Both the position numbers and the translations under genes were made by a program. Below are positions 34,523 to 42,812 of a stretch of DNA of 64,000 bases, piece after piece (the stretch's first letter is position 1; each line of letters opens with the position of its first letter). The stretch is from Paenibacillus radicis (ex Xue et al. 2023) (GTDB taxonomy: Bacteria > Bacillota > Bacilli > Paenibacillales > NBRC-103111). The notes under the pieces were generated by a model that was not told the DNA's origin, did no database searches, and saw only the letters and a program-made list of their open reading frames with translations. The stretch spans positions 248,001 to 312,000 of the forward strand of contig NZ_JANQBD010000001.1 of NCBI RefSeq assembly GCF_024722015.1, given 5' to 3'.

Positions 34523-35821
34523 ATCACATATGGCAAACAGAACCGTTTCTTCCGCATAGATGGTGAAATGCCCCAAATAGAAACGATAACCTAAATTTAA
34601 TTCATTGATGTATCCCGCTATATCCTCAAAATCGCTTACTTGATGGTAGATTGTAATTGCAAGCTTGGGCCTGAAGGCTTCCAGCGTCTCCTTGGCCCCT
34701 TTTAATGCGCTCCATTCAGCTCCTTCAATATCCATTTTAATAAAATCAATCCGATCCAGATTCTTTTGCTTAACCAAACCGTCGATGGATAACGTCAGTG
34801 TTGTACCGCAATCCCCGTCTATTTTGGAAAATGCAACAAAGCTTGCAGGTCCTTTATCAATATAGTATAGCAACTGGTCAGAATCATTCCATACTGGATG
34901 CTCCACGATCGAGATGCGTTCTTGAAGCGATGAATTGAGCTGCAAATTTCTTTTCATAATTTCCAAATTGCTCGGAATGAATTCGAATGTATACACATGC
35001 CCCGCTTCTCCAACCTCATGGGCAAAATAAAGAGCGGTATCTCCAAAGCACCCTCCTGCATCAATAACAATATCCCCGGGCTCTGCTTTAATTGAAGGAG
35101 TCACCTTGCCATACTCATACTGCTTTTCAACAAACGTAGCACTCAACCCAATAGGAAAACAGTAAAAATTAATAGCATAGCCAAGAGGACGTAAATCAAA
35201 AAGATGCAAATTCCATTGATGAAACCGGGTCTTGATTGCTTCCTCCGAGCTTTTCAGCTGCCTTACAAATTGCCGGCGAGACCAATATTCAGGTACATTT
35301 AAAGGAAGCATCACTTTCTTATTACCCAGCATCCGGAAGGTAAGCAATTTAATTAATAAATCACGGGAAGACTGATCGGCGAGACTATAATAAAGGTTAG
35401 CTATTCCTTGCAAATGCTTTACGATCTGGGCTCTTTCATCCCTTGGATTTACTACAAGTGTATCCGAAATAGCTCTGCGCATTAATTCGAACATTTCGAA
35501 ATCAATATTATAACGGTAATCATTTCCGAGGTTTTCAAGCAGTTCCTTTATAAGCACATCCAAGAAATCAAAATTAGCCACATTTGCATTCTCTGATTCA
35601 TACTGTATGGATCGCTCCGTCATGTATAATTCCAATTTTATGATTTCACTAAGGTACGGATCGGCACACACTTCAATTGCTTTGGAATTAATAAATTTAG
35701 CTTCCGTTAATCGGCCAAGGGAATAGTATAGTTTTGCAAGTCTATTAAGCAGCAAGGAATTGCCGATATCCAGTAGCAAGCTCTCCTTAAGTGCTCTTTC
35801 GTCTGCTTGCATGATTATCAT
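34520..35821 (-). CDS. FkbM-family methyltransferase with helical N-terminal region
   Basis: A 433-residue protein. The N-terminal 180 residues are helical, with a tetratricopeptide-like start (LLLNRLAKLYYSLGRLTEAK). The C-terminal half is an FkbM S-adenosylmethionine-dependent methyltransferase: GDIVIDAGGCFGDTALYFA (cofactor loop), VYTFEFIPSN, IDFIKMDIEGAEWSALKGA and PKLAITIYHQ. Such enzymes O-methylate sugars in surface glycans. The N-terminal extension may scaffold it to a glycan or flagellin modification complex, which is only inference. Its relation to the neighbouring signalling genes is not evident. Confidence 0.85.
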   Translation of the reverse strand: MIIMQADERALKESLLLDIGNSLLLNRLAKLYYSLGRLTEAKFINSKAIEVCADPYLSEIIKLELYMTERSIQYESENANVANFDFLDVLIKELLENLGNDYRYNIDFEMFELMRRAISDTLVVNPRDERAQIVKHLQGIANLYYSLADQSSRDLLIKLLTFRMLGNKKVMLPLNVPEYWSRRQFVRQLKSSEEAIKTRFHQWNLHLFDLRPLGYAINFYCFPIGLSATFVEKQYEYGKVTPSIKAEPGDIVIDAGGCFGDTALYFAHEVGEAGHVYTFEFIPSNLEIMKRNLQLNSSLQERISIVEHPVWNDSDQLLYYIDKGPASFVAFSKIDGDCGTTLTLSIDGLVKQKNLDRIDFIKMDIEGAEWSALKGAKETLEAFRPKLAITIYHQVSDFEDIAGYINELNLGYRFYLGHFTIYAEETVLFAICD

Positions 35822-35914
35822 TCACAACCTTTCGGAATGAGTTATTTAAAATCCTTTCATCAAATTATGACAAGGACTCCTCCACCGACACGGCCTGCAC
35901 CTACCGTACTCTAC

Positions 35915-36358
35915 TTAATTCCATTCGCCTAAATAAGGTACGGATCCAACGGCTCTGGGTTCGCCAGGTATTCTCGAATAAAATTCCAATTCGTTTCCGT
36001 CCGGATCGTCAAAGTAAATGGCTGCCGCCGGGTCACTAGCATGAACAATGGGCTCAGCGCCCCCTCTGCCAAAAACAGGCTTGGATGCAATTCCTCTGTC
36101 GGCAAGCCATTCCTTTGCCTTCAATAAATTTTCTAAGGTTACATTAAAAGCGATATGCCGTTTATTCACAACTCCACCCTCATTAACTTGCCATAATCCC
36201 AGCATAGTTTCGTATTCGGAGTATTTATTAAATACTATAAAAGCAATTTTTCTTCTAATACTTCTTGAATCAATTACTAATCCCAGACTTTCGTAAAACT
36301 CTATGGAACGCTCTAAATTACTTACCTGCAAATGAGTTTCATAAATGCCTCTAATCAT
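35915..36358 (-). CDS. VOC-family (glyoxalase-like) protein
   Basis: A 147-residue vicinal-oxygen-chelate fold protein. It has the paired beta-alpha-beta modules: YETHLQVSNLERSIEFYESLGL at the start, with a metal-ligand-type histidine, and KRHIAFNV and YFDDPDGNELEFYSR near the end, with the Glu ligand. Length and motifs resemble glyoxalase/fosfomycin-resistance-type proteins, but the substrate is not predictable. It lies 31 bp after the FMN reductase gene and is probably cotranscribed with it. Confidence 0.88.
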   Translation of the reverse strand: MIRGIYETHLQVSNLERSIEFYESLGLVIDSRSIRRKIAFIVFNKYSEYETMLGLWQVNEGGVVNKRHIAFNVTLENLLKAKEWLADRGIASKPVFGRGGAEPIVHASDPAAAIYFDDPDGNELEFYSRIPGEPRAVGSVPYLGEWN

Positions 36359-36389
36359 TCAAAATCACTCCTCCGTGTGCATTGTCTTT

Positions 36390-36971
36390 TTAAATGGAGC
36401 TCCCTGCGCCTGCTGAATCGAAACGTCCGCGAACAAGCTGAGTCAGATCAAGGAATGAGCCAAGCACACGGTGTATACGGTCATCCACTTCCTGTCCGCC
36501 TTCATATCCGCTGTCTTGCCCCGTTTCAAACCATTTGCGCTGCATGCCCCCGATCGAAATCCATTCTGGAGCATTGATGCCATGGAGATTTCTCATGATA
36601 GACTGCAGCTGCTGCAACGAGCTGACACCGACCGCACCTCCTGCGGAGCTGACGGAAAGCACAGGTTTTCCGCTAAAATGAACTTGGCCGAGGTGGTCCA
36701 ATGCGTTTTTCAACACTCCGCTCATCCCGCCATGATATTCAGGTGTTGCTAAAACAACCCCATCGGCCTCAAACAGCCAACGTTTAAGTTTAAGTAAATC
36801 TGCATGTTCCTGGAATGATTCATCAGGTGAATAGAAAGGCAATGGCGACTGATATAGATCGAACATGCTAACCTTATGGCCTTTTTGCAGCATCAGACGC
36901 TCTATATACTCGGCTAATCGAGTACTGGTGGATGTTTTGCGGTTGCCCCCTGCTATGATTACAATATTCAT
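36390..36971 (-). CDS. NADPH-dependent FMN reductase
   Basis: A 193-residue flavodoxin-like enzyme. IVIIAGGNRKTSTSTRLAEYI is the phosphate-binding loop for FMN, LATPEYHGGMSGVLKNALDHL the second FMN loop, and VSSAGGAVGVSSLQQL the third. It reduces FMN or acts as an azo/quinone reductase. The ATG 9 bp behind AAAGGG is chosen. It is the first gene of a two-gene unit with the VOC protein. Confidence 0.92.
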   Translation of the reverse strand: MNIVIIAGGNRKTSTSTRLAEYIERLMLQKGHKVSMFDLYQSPLPFYSPDESFQEHADLLKLKRWLFEADGVVLATPEYHGGMSGVLKNALDHLGQVHFSGKPVLSVSSAGGAVGVSSLQQLQSIMRNLHGINAPEWISIGGMQRKWFETGQDSGYEGGQEVDDRIHRVLGSFLDLTQLVRGRFDSAGAGSSI

Positions 36972-37121
36972 ATTTACCAACCCTTTCAGTAAGTCGTTTT
37001 AGATAAACCTATCTTAACTTACCTAAAAGACACATACGTCAGTAGAAAGACTGATTTTAAAGCACAAAAACGCTCAACCTTCGGGCTGAACGCTTCTACG
37101 ACTTTAGTCTTAGCCTGTATG

Positions 37122-37793
37122 TTATTTATCCAAACCTCTTTTGACCGCAAAAATCGCGGCTTGTGTACGGTCCGTCATACCAAGCTTGTCGAGCACATGG
37201 CTGACGTGGGTTTTGACCGTCTTCTCCGTTATGTGCAGAGCTTCACTAATCTCCTTATTGCTCATGCCGCTTGCGATATGCCGCAGCACCTCCTGCTCTC
37301 TAGGGGTCAGCATGAAAGGGGAACGGCCCTGGGATGAAAGACCATCCCGGCTGGAAGCATCCAACAGCTCAGGTGCAGCTACGTGGTTCATCAGCTGTCC
37401 CGCAGCCTCAGAATGCAGCTCGACATGTCCTTCGTAAACGCGTCGAATAGCACGAACAAGCTCTTCAGGCTCGATATCCTTCAACAGATAACCCTTGGCA
37501 CCTGCACGAATGGCTGGGAGTACATGATCCTGGTCGGAGAATGAGGTCAGAACGATTACTTTTACATTCGGATGAGTTATCTTGAGCCGCTTCGTTGCTT
37601 CTATACCATTCAATACGGGCATATTCAAATCTATCAATACAATATCCGGAGCCAAATCGCCAACTTTGTCAAGCGTATCCTGACCATTAACCGCCTCACC
37701 GACCAGCTCTAAATCCGGCAGCGTTCCAAGGAACACCTGCAGTCCCTTACGTACAATCGCGTGATCGTCAGCTAGCAGTAATTTGATTGTCAT
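37122..37793 (-). CDS. NarL/LuxR-family response regulator
   Basis: A 223-residue regulator. The receiver domain has ADDHAIVRKGLQ, the phospho-acceptor Asp55 in IVLIDLNMP and YLLKDI. The C-terminal LuxR helix-turn-helix has LTPREQEVLRHIASGMSNKEISEALHITEKTVKTHVSHVL. It is the LiaR/DegU type. The ATG behind AGAGGTGAG is chosen. It follows the GAF kinase gene by 29 bp, so the two are a two-component pair transcribed kinase first. Confidence 0.95.
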   Translation of the reverse strand: MTIKLLLADDHAIVRKGLQVFLGTLPDLELVGEAVNGQDTLDKVGDLAPDIVLIDLNMPVLNGIEATKRLKITHPNVKVIVLTSFSDQDHVLPAIRAGAKGYLLKDIEPEELVRAIRRVYEGHVELHSEAAGQLMNHVAAPELLDASSRDGLSSQGRSPFMLTPREQEVLRHIASGMSNKEISEALHITEKTVKTHVSHVLDKLGMTDRTQAAIFAVKRGLDK

Positions 37794-37822
37794 TCGAATT
37801 CTCACCTCTTTTAAGATTACAG

Positions 37823-39472
37823 CTAGCGTAATGGAATGGCCGCATGGATAGTCGTTCCTTTACGATAAACGCTCGTAATTGTTAATTGGCCGCCGAGCGC
37901 TTCCGCGCGTTCTTTCATGGTCGAAAGCCCTAGCGATGCAGGCTTTGGCTGATTGAGCCGATTCTTCGATATTCCGCGTCCGTTGTCAGATATACGCAGC
38001 ACAGCTTCTCCTGCGGTTAGCTGCAAAGCAATTTCCGCCTGAGATATGCCGGCATGCTTGGACACATTATTGAGTGCTTCCTGACCGATTCGCCAAAGTG
38101 TCTCTTCAACAGGACGAGGTAAATCCACAACTCCAAGCAGCTGCGTGGTTATGTGCAGATTAAGCTTTTCCCCGTAAGCTTTCAATGAGGTTACGAGCCC
38201 TGTCTCAAGTCCGGCAGGCCGAAGCTGCATGACAAGACCGCGCATTTCCTTAAGCGCATGTTGCGATAGTGACTGCATGTCCCTTACAGAAGATAAAACC
38301 TTCTCTGGGTCATCGCTAAGCAAGCTTTCCACCCCTTTGGCTGTCATGGAGAGCGAGAACAGGATTTGACAGACAGAGTCGTGCAAATCGCGTGCCAGAC
38401 GATTCCTCTCCTCCAAGCGGGTTAGCTCCCGCTGCTTTTCCTGTAGATAGGCGCCTTCCATTGCTAAGGAAATATGTTCCAGCACGGCTTCAAGCACTTT
38501 TCCATCAACATGATGCGATTGCACTCTTTGTTTCTTGCAGCCGATAAGGAGGATGCTGGCCATTGCTGTATCATTGAACAATAATGGAGCGGCCAATGCA
38601 TCGGAAAAAGATTGAAGCGCCTCATCCAGCTCATCACAGCCTGTCAGCATGGCAATCTCAGCACTCCCAACAGCTGTAAAGCTGTGCTCGCGGGCAACAT
38701 TTTTGAGCCAGCTTGCAGCAGCCAGAGGAACGCGGGTATTAGGGCTTATGATGCCGCCTCGTATTGACACGCTGCGCCATACAAAGCTGCTCCCATCCAG
38801 CTCGATCCATGCGGTAACCGGCCAATCGAAATGTACATCGATCAGAGCCATCGCATGCTCCATTATCTGCTTGGGGGACTTGCCTGCACTCTTGACCGCG
38901 GCGAGCGCACTGCTGAATTCGCCAAGCCTTGCGAATAAATCAGCCCGATGCTGCTCAGCTGCATATAAATGCATACGTTCAATCGCACTGCCTATCTGGA
39001 AGGCTACTGCTTGCAGCAAAGCCAGCTCCTCATCCATGAAGCGAGTTTTCCCTGGCGCTGCTACATTAAGCACACCAAACCGACGGTCCCCTGAAAATAG
39101 CGGCACAGTAGCATGGTGGGTAATACCCAGCGTGTCCCCCCACCGGTACTCCACTGCGTTCTCAAGCCTTTTACAATTCAAAATATTCACGGCATTATTC
39201 AGCCGTCCATGCCTATAGCGATCCAGACACCAGCATGAACCACATTGCATCGGCTGCTTTTCATTATGCATTAAAGCTGGAGGAAGATGCCGATCTGCCA
39301 CACATTCATATTCCCGAGAGCCGTCGACAAGAAATATCCAACCCGATGTAAGCCCGGTCAGCTTCAGCAATTTGTCGAGAACCGTATCGAGCATAAGCGT
39401 AAGGTCGTTCGATTGATTCAATGTCTCGGCGATTGTTTTGAGAGTAATTAACTCCTGCATGCGAGGATCCAT
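37823..39472 (-). CDS. GAF-domain sensor histidine kinase (NarL-pair type)
   Basis: A 549-residue cytosolic kinase. A first GAF-like domain (about 15-180) contains the cysteine cluster MQCGSCWCLDRY with NILNC (C77, C80, C82, C100), which could hold a metal or iron-sulfur cluster and serve as a redox or gas sensor. A second GAF region follows (about 195-340). HisKA_3 has RLARDLHDSVCQILFSLSM with the phospho-acceptor His, and the ATPase domain has RIGQEALNNVSKHA, ISDNGRGI and GLSTMKERAEALGG. The start is the ATG behind AAGGAGTGAGG. The kinase is paired with the LuxR-type regulator downstream. Confidence 0.92.
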   Translation of the reverse strand: MDPRMQELITLKTIAETLNQSNDLTLMLDTVLDKLLKLTGLTSGWIFLVDGSREYECVADRHLPPALMHNEKQPMQCGSCWCLDRYRHGRLNNAVNILNCKRLENAVEYRWGDTLGITHHATVPLFSGDRRFGVLNVAAPGKTRFMDEELALLQAVAFQIGSAIERMHLYAAEQHRADLFARLGEFSSALAAVKSAGKSPKQIMEHAMALIDVHFDWPVTAWIELDGSSFVWRSVSIRGGIISPNTRVPLAAASWLKNVAREHSFTAVGSAEIAMLTGCDELDEALQSFSDALAAPLLFNDTAMASILLIGCKKQRVQSHHVDGKVLEAVLEHISLAMEGAYLQEKQRELTRLEERNRLARDLHDSVCQILFSLSMTAKGVESLLSDDPEKVLSSVRDMQSLSQHALKEMRGLVMQLRPAGLETGLVTSLKAYGEKLNLHITTQLLGVVDLPRPVEETLWRIGQEALNNVSKHAGISQAEIALQLTAGEAVLRISDNGRGISKNRLNQPKPASLGLSTMKERAEALGGQLTITSVYRKGTTIHAAIPLR

Positions 39473-39667
39473 TGCCCTAACCTCACTCCTTCGTTTGCAG
39501 TAAAATGGTAGACATTCTTGTCTTATAAATTCGAGAAAAATCCACCAATATCCTTTATGCCTCACTTAAACCTTAAGTGCATCTTGACTTATCTTAGCGC
39601 TCAGCAGCTTTTAAAATTTAATGATCTGTGGTAACTTGGTTTAATACAAACACTGGAGGGTAATAAA

Positions 39668-39868
39668 ATGTCTAAACAGCAGCAAAGATGGAATTTAAAG
39701 CTCAAAAAAAGCAATTCGTATTTAGGAACCGTCTACTTAGGGGAACCGCTTCCACTAATCGAGGATGTAATTATGATTGGAGATAAAAAATATTCAATCA
39801 TTGAAATCATTCCGGGAACCACTCATGATTCGAGTGACGTTTTTGTAGAAGAAGCCAAGAAGAAGTAG
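39668..39868 (+). CDS. Small conserved-looking hypothetical protein
   Basis: A 66-residue soluble protein, unrecognised. It has a lysine-rich start, then beta-strand-like segments (YLGTVYLGEPLPLIEDVIMIGDK) and a charged end (VFVEEAKKK). A strong GGAGGG site 8 bp before the ATG and a terminator right after the stop codon support it as a real monocistronic gene. Confidence 0.7.
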   Translation: MSKQQQRWNLKLKKSNSYLGTVYLGEPLPLIEDVIMIGDKKYSIIEIIPGTTHDSSDVFVEEAKKK

Positions 39869-39900
39869 GTTGCCGCTCTAGTATCACAACATAATTATGG

Positions 39901-39936
39901 AAAACCCAGTCTGCTGCATAGGCAAACTGGGTTTTT
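39901..39936 (+). terminator. Terminator after the small protein gene
   Basis: AAAACCCAGT (39901-39910) pairs with ACTGGGTTTT, followed by T residues. Confidence 0.85.
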
Positions 39937-40014
39937 ATTATGAAATAGTTGATACACAAATGACCCTGTTTGTTACCTTTTAAGCGTATAGATAAAGAGG
40001 TGAGAGACCGTATC

Positions 40015-40584
40015 ATGTTCAATTACAAATGGATTGGCAGCAGCAAAGGAACTGCTATAGCTTCTTCACTGCAAGAGGCTGCAGCATCAAGCTATATAGA
40101 AGGATTAATCACGGATTATCAAAGTGAACTGCTTCATCTGGCCATGTCGTATTTAAACGATTACCAACTGGCACAGGATTGTATACAAGAAGTTTTTATA
40201 ACCGCTTATCATAAGGTTGATGCGAATAAGGAAAGAGCCTCCGTCCGCAAATGGTTAAAGGTATGTACAATAAACCGATGTAAAAGTATGCTGCGCTCAA
40301 CCTTTTGGCGAAGATTAGTATTTTTGGAGCAGGATTTACTTAATGCAGTGTCCCCAGCGAGAAGGGACAACTATTCAAGCTTGGATGAAACAGGTGTATT
40401 GGAAGAAGTTATGAAGCTTTCAATTAAATACCGTGAAGTGATTATTCTTCACTATTATCAGGATATGTCCCTGCAAGAGATCTCATCGGTTCTAAAAATC
40501 GGTGCTGAAGCAACAAGGACCCGGCTCAGAAGGGCAAAGAAGCAGTTAAAAGGAATGCTTAAAGGAGATGATATTAATGAATAG
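40015..40584 (+). CDS. ECF-type RNA polymerase sigma factor (module 1)
   Basis: A 189-residue extracytoplasmic-function sigma factor. Region 2 contains SYLNDYQLAQDCIQEVFITAYHK and WLKVCTINRCKSML; region 4 contains YREVIILHYYQDMSLQEISSVLKIGAEATRTRLRRAKKQL. The ATG behind AGAGGTGAG is chosen; the longer frame adds residues not typical of the family. It overlaps the DUF4179 gene by 8 bp, so the pair is cotranslated. Confidence 0.93.
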   Translation: MFNYKWIGSSKGTAIASSLQEAAASSYIEGLITDYQSELLHLAMSYLNDYQLAQDCIQEVFITAYHKVDANKERASVRKWLKVCTINRCKSMLRSTFWRRLVFLEQDLLNAVSPARRDNYSSLDETGVLEEVMKLSIKYREVIILHYYQDMSLQEISSVLKIGAEATRTRLRRAKKQLKGMLKGDDINE

Positions 40585-41623
40585 CCCAATGGATGAATTA
40601 CTAAGACATAGCGCATCCAAGGTGAATCAGAAGCCACTGGTTCTGCAAATAAGGCCGCCTGAAAAAGAAATCGTGCAGTTGCGAATGAACAAACGTTTCG
40701 CAGCTCTTGGCTTATCTTTGGTTACATGCATCCTTCTAGTCATATTTTCATTCTCCCCTCATGTCCTGGCTTACGTAGTAAATCTTTTAAAGTCGGATCA
40801 TCTGTATCAACAAATAGCCGAGAAAGGACTTATCACGACTGTGGGGAAAGGAGCTTCCAATCGTGGCATTACAATAAATGTAGAAAATGTATATGTGGAT
40901 CAAAATGTAATTGTATTGGATATGATTCAAACTTTTACAAAAGAAACGATAAATCAACCCTTATTAAGCACCAAAGATGTTCAACTATTTATTAATGGTA
41001 ATAAACTGGGATCTCACTCTGGAGGGCAATTTGATGTACTACCCGATGGTAGATATGGCGGTATTATTTATTACAATGACCTTAATGATAATCCAGAGGG
41101 ACCGAAATTACCGGAACAATTTGAGCTTACAGTCAAAGTTGACACTATTGGAACCGTCAAAGGAGGTTGGACAATCAAATTGCCGGTATCCCGCAAACTT
41201 TCAGATCAGGCTACAAAAATCTACGAACCTGCCGCTTCATATAAGGTAGCTGATTTCTACATAACGGTTTCAAAAGTAATTATTAGCCCCCTTTATACCT
41301 TCATTGATTTTGAAGTAACCATGCCCGAAAACAATTCAATTGGCAATATGTTTAACCCTTCTTCCATCGCCTGGCTTAAAGTTGAAGACGAAAAGGGAGA
41401 AATCATGGGGACAGTCATGCTAAATAAAGAGAAAAAAAGGAAAGGCAACCAGACAACAATGACCTTTACCGAACAATTTGCTACCCTCAAAGAACTTCCT
41501 AAGCAGCTGTTGTTTGTACCAGAACATAGTGTTCCAGTTGATAGTACAGATAGTACAGATACGATGCTGCACTTCCGTGGAGAGCCTATCGAAGAATTCA
41601 AATTTCATATTGACCTGCAATAA
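40577..41623 (+). CDS. DUF4179-domain membrane anti-sigma factor (module 1)
   Basis: A 348-residue single-pass protein. The cytosolic N-terminus (1-40) is presumably sigma-binding, a membrane helix lies at about 45-63, and the extracytoplasmic part has GITINVENVYVDQNVIVLDMIQT typical of DUF4179, then a C-terminal beta-rich domain. Proteins of this kind hold the cognate ECF sigma factor until a signal releases it. The start is the ATG behind AAAGGAG. It shares its layout with the protein at 46151-47488. Confidence 0.85.
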   Translation: MNSPMDELLRHSASKVNQKPLVLQIRPPEKEIVQLRMNKRFAALGLSLVTCILLVIFSFSPHVLAYVVNLLKSDHLYQQIAEKGLITTVGKGASNRGITINVENVYVDQNVIVLDMIQTFTKETINQPLLSTKDVQLFINGNKLGSHSGGQFDVLPDGRYGGIIYYNDLNDNPEGPKLPEQFELTVKVDTIGTVKGGWTIKLPVSRKLSDQATKIYEPAASYKVADFYITVSKVIISPLYTFIDFEVTMPENNSIGNMFNPSSIAWLKVEDEKGEIMGTVMLNKEKKRKGNQTTMTFTEQFATLKELPKQLLFVPEHSVPVDSTDSTDTMLHFRGEPIEEFKFHIDLQ

Positions 41624-41665
41624 GTAAGCTCTGGCGATATACCACGCAAGGACTCTCAGTTGTAT

Positions 41666-41709
41666 AAAAAAGGACAATACCCGCTCTTTTAGCAGGTGTT
41701 GTCCTTTTT
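41666..41709. terminator. Bidirectional terminator
   Basis: AAAAAAGGACAA pairs with TTGTCCTTTTT across 41666-41709. It separates the anti-sigma gene from the convergent hydrolase. Confidence 0.85.
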
Positions 41710-41751
41710 ATTTAACTGCTAATGCTGCTTCTGCAAACCATTCAAACAAAG

Positions 41752-42780
41752 TTATTCCGCGGCAATAGGTATGACCATATTCCATGTGTTCTGTGCGTTC
41801 TGAAATCCGCCCGATCCATCCGCAGTCGCTGCAAATAGATGGGTTGGCTTCCCATCCTGGAAAAGCAGAAAAGGTCTCTCGAAATTACCCATTCTTGTAG
41901 TCGAGCCGTCATCCCAAACAATTTCCCTCGAATACGCTTTGGGAAGACTGCTAAGCTGCCAAACCAGACCATCCTTGGAGAACGCATGGATTCCGGCATG
42001 TTTTTCACCGCAAATATTACCATCCATATCTTTGGCAATCAGCTCGTAGCCCTGCTCTGTTTTCCAGATGAAAGGGTCCTCTAAATGAAATTGTTCTGGA
42101 GGAAATACCGGATCCTCACTCAATACGCGGTACGGACCTGCATAGTGATCGGCCCCGGCTGCTCCAATCATCATTTTGCCATGCGTGTTGCCTTCATATT
42201 GTCTTGCCTTGTAAATTAAATGCACCGATCCATCCTCATTCACGCAAGGTGCCGGATTGGAGGTCAGGAAGCTGTCAAACTTACCTGGTCTTGTGCCGAG
42301 CACTGGCTCCTCTTTGCGCTCCCATGGACCGAATACGCTCTTGGAGGTAGCGATACCAATACGTTTATTGGCTCTCGCAACAATGCAGCGCGGATCATCC
42401 AATCCGAAGGATTCCCCGGGTGCCACGTCCGTCAAAGGATGGGTCGAGCCCATATAATACAGGATATAAGTGTCGCCATGCTTCGTAATATGCGGATTAT
42501 GAGTGCTTCTGCCATCCCAATATTCAGCTCCGCGAGCCGGGAACACAGTCTCTTGAAATTCATAAGGTCCCTCAGGACTAGGTGAGCTCGCTCTCACCAC
42601 TTCAGATGCTACAAGCCAACCTGGATGCATCGGGAGATGCTTCGGCCAGCGTGATGCAAACATATGAAATTGGCCGTCCTCCCCTTTAACTACCGAACCG
42701 CACCACACCCAGTAGCCTTCCATACGGAAGCCTCCATTTTTGGGGGCAGGCAATAATCTGTCATACAAGCTTCTAGACAT
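41752..42780 (-). CDS. Five-bladed beta-propeller glycoside hydrolase-like protein
   Basis: A 342-residue protein. The repeated pattern of short Trp- and Gly-rich strands with THNPHITKHGDTYILYYMG, TSNPAPCVNEDGSVHLIYKAR and LEDPFIWKTEQGYELIAKDM resembles the GH43/GH32/GH117 clan of beta-propellers, where separate acidic residues (Asp in the DGR and EDP-type motifs, Glu) act. The start is the ATG behind AAGGGATGG. It lies 32 bp after the GH95-like gene, so the two form an operon for one glycan. There is no signal peptide, so the substrate is taken up first. Confidence 0.8.
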   Translation of the reverse strand: MSRSLYDRLLPAPKNGGFRMEGYWVWCGSVVKGEDGQFHMFASRWPKHLPMHPGWLVASEVVRASSPSPEGPYEFQETVFPARGAEYWDGRSTHNPHITKHGDTYILYYMGSTHPLTDVAPGESFGLDDPRCIVARANKRIGIATSKSVFGPWERKEEPVLGTRPGKFDSFLTSNPAPCVNEDGSVHLIYKARQYEGNTHGKMMIGAAGADHYAGPYRVLSEDPVFPPEQFHLEDPFIWKTEQGYELIAKDMDGNICGEKHAGIHAFSKDGLVWQLSSLPKAYSREIVWDDGSTTRMGNFERPFLLFQDGKPTHLFAATADGSGGFQNAQNTWNMVIPIAAE

Positions 42781-42812
42781 AGTTATCCATCCCTTCATTT
42801 AGGAATCTATTA

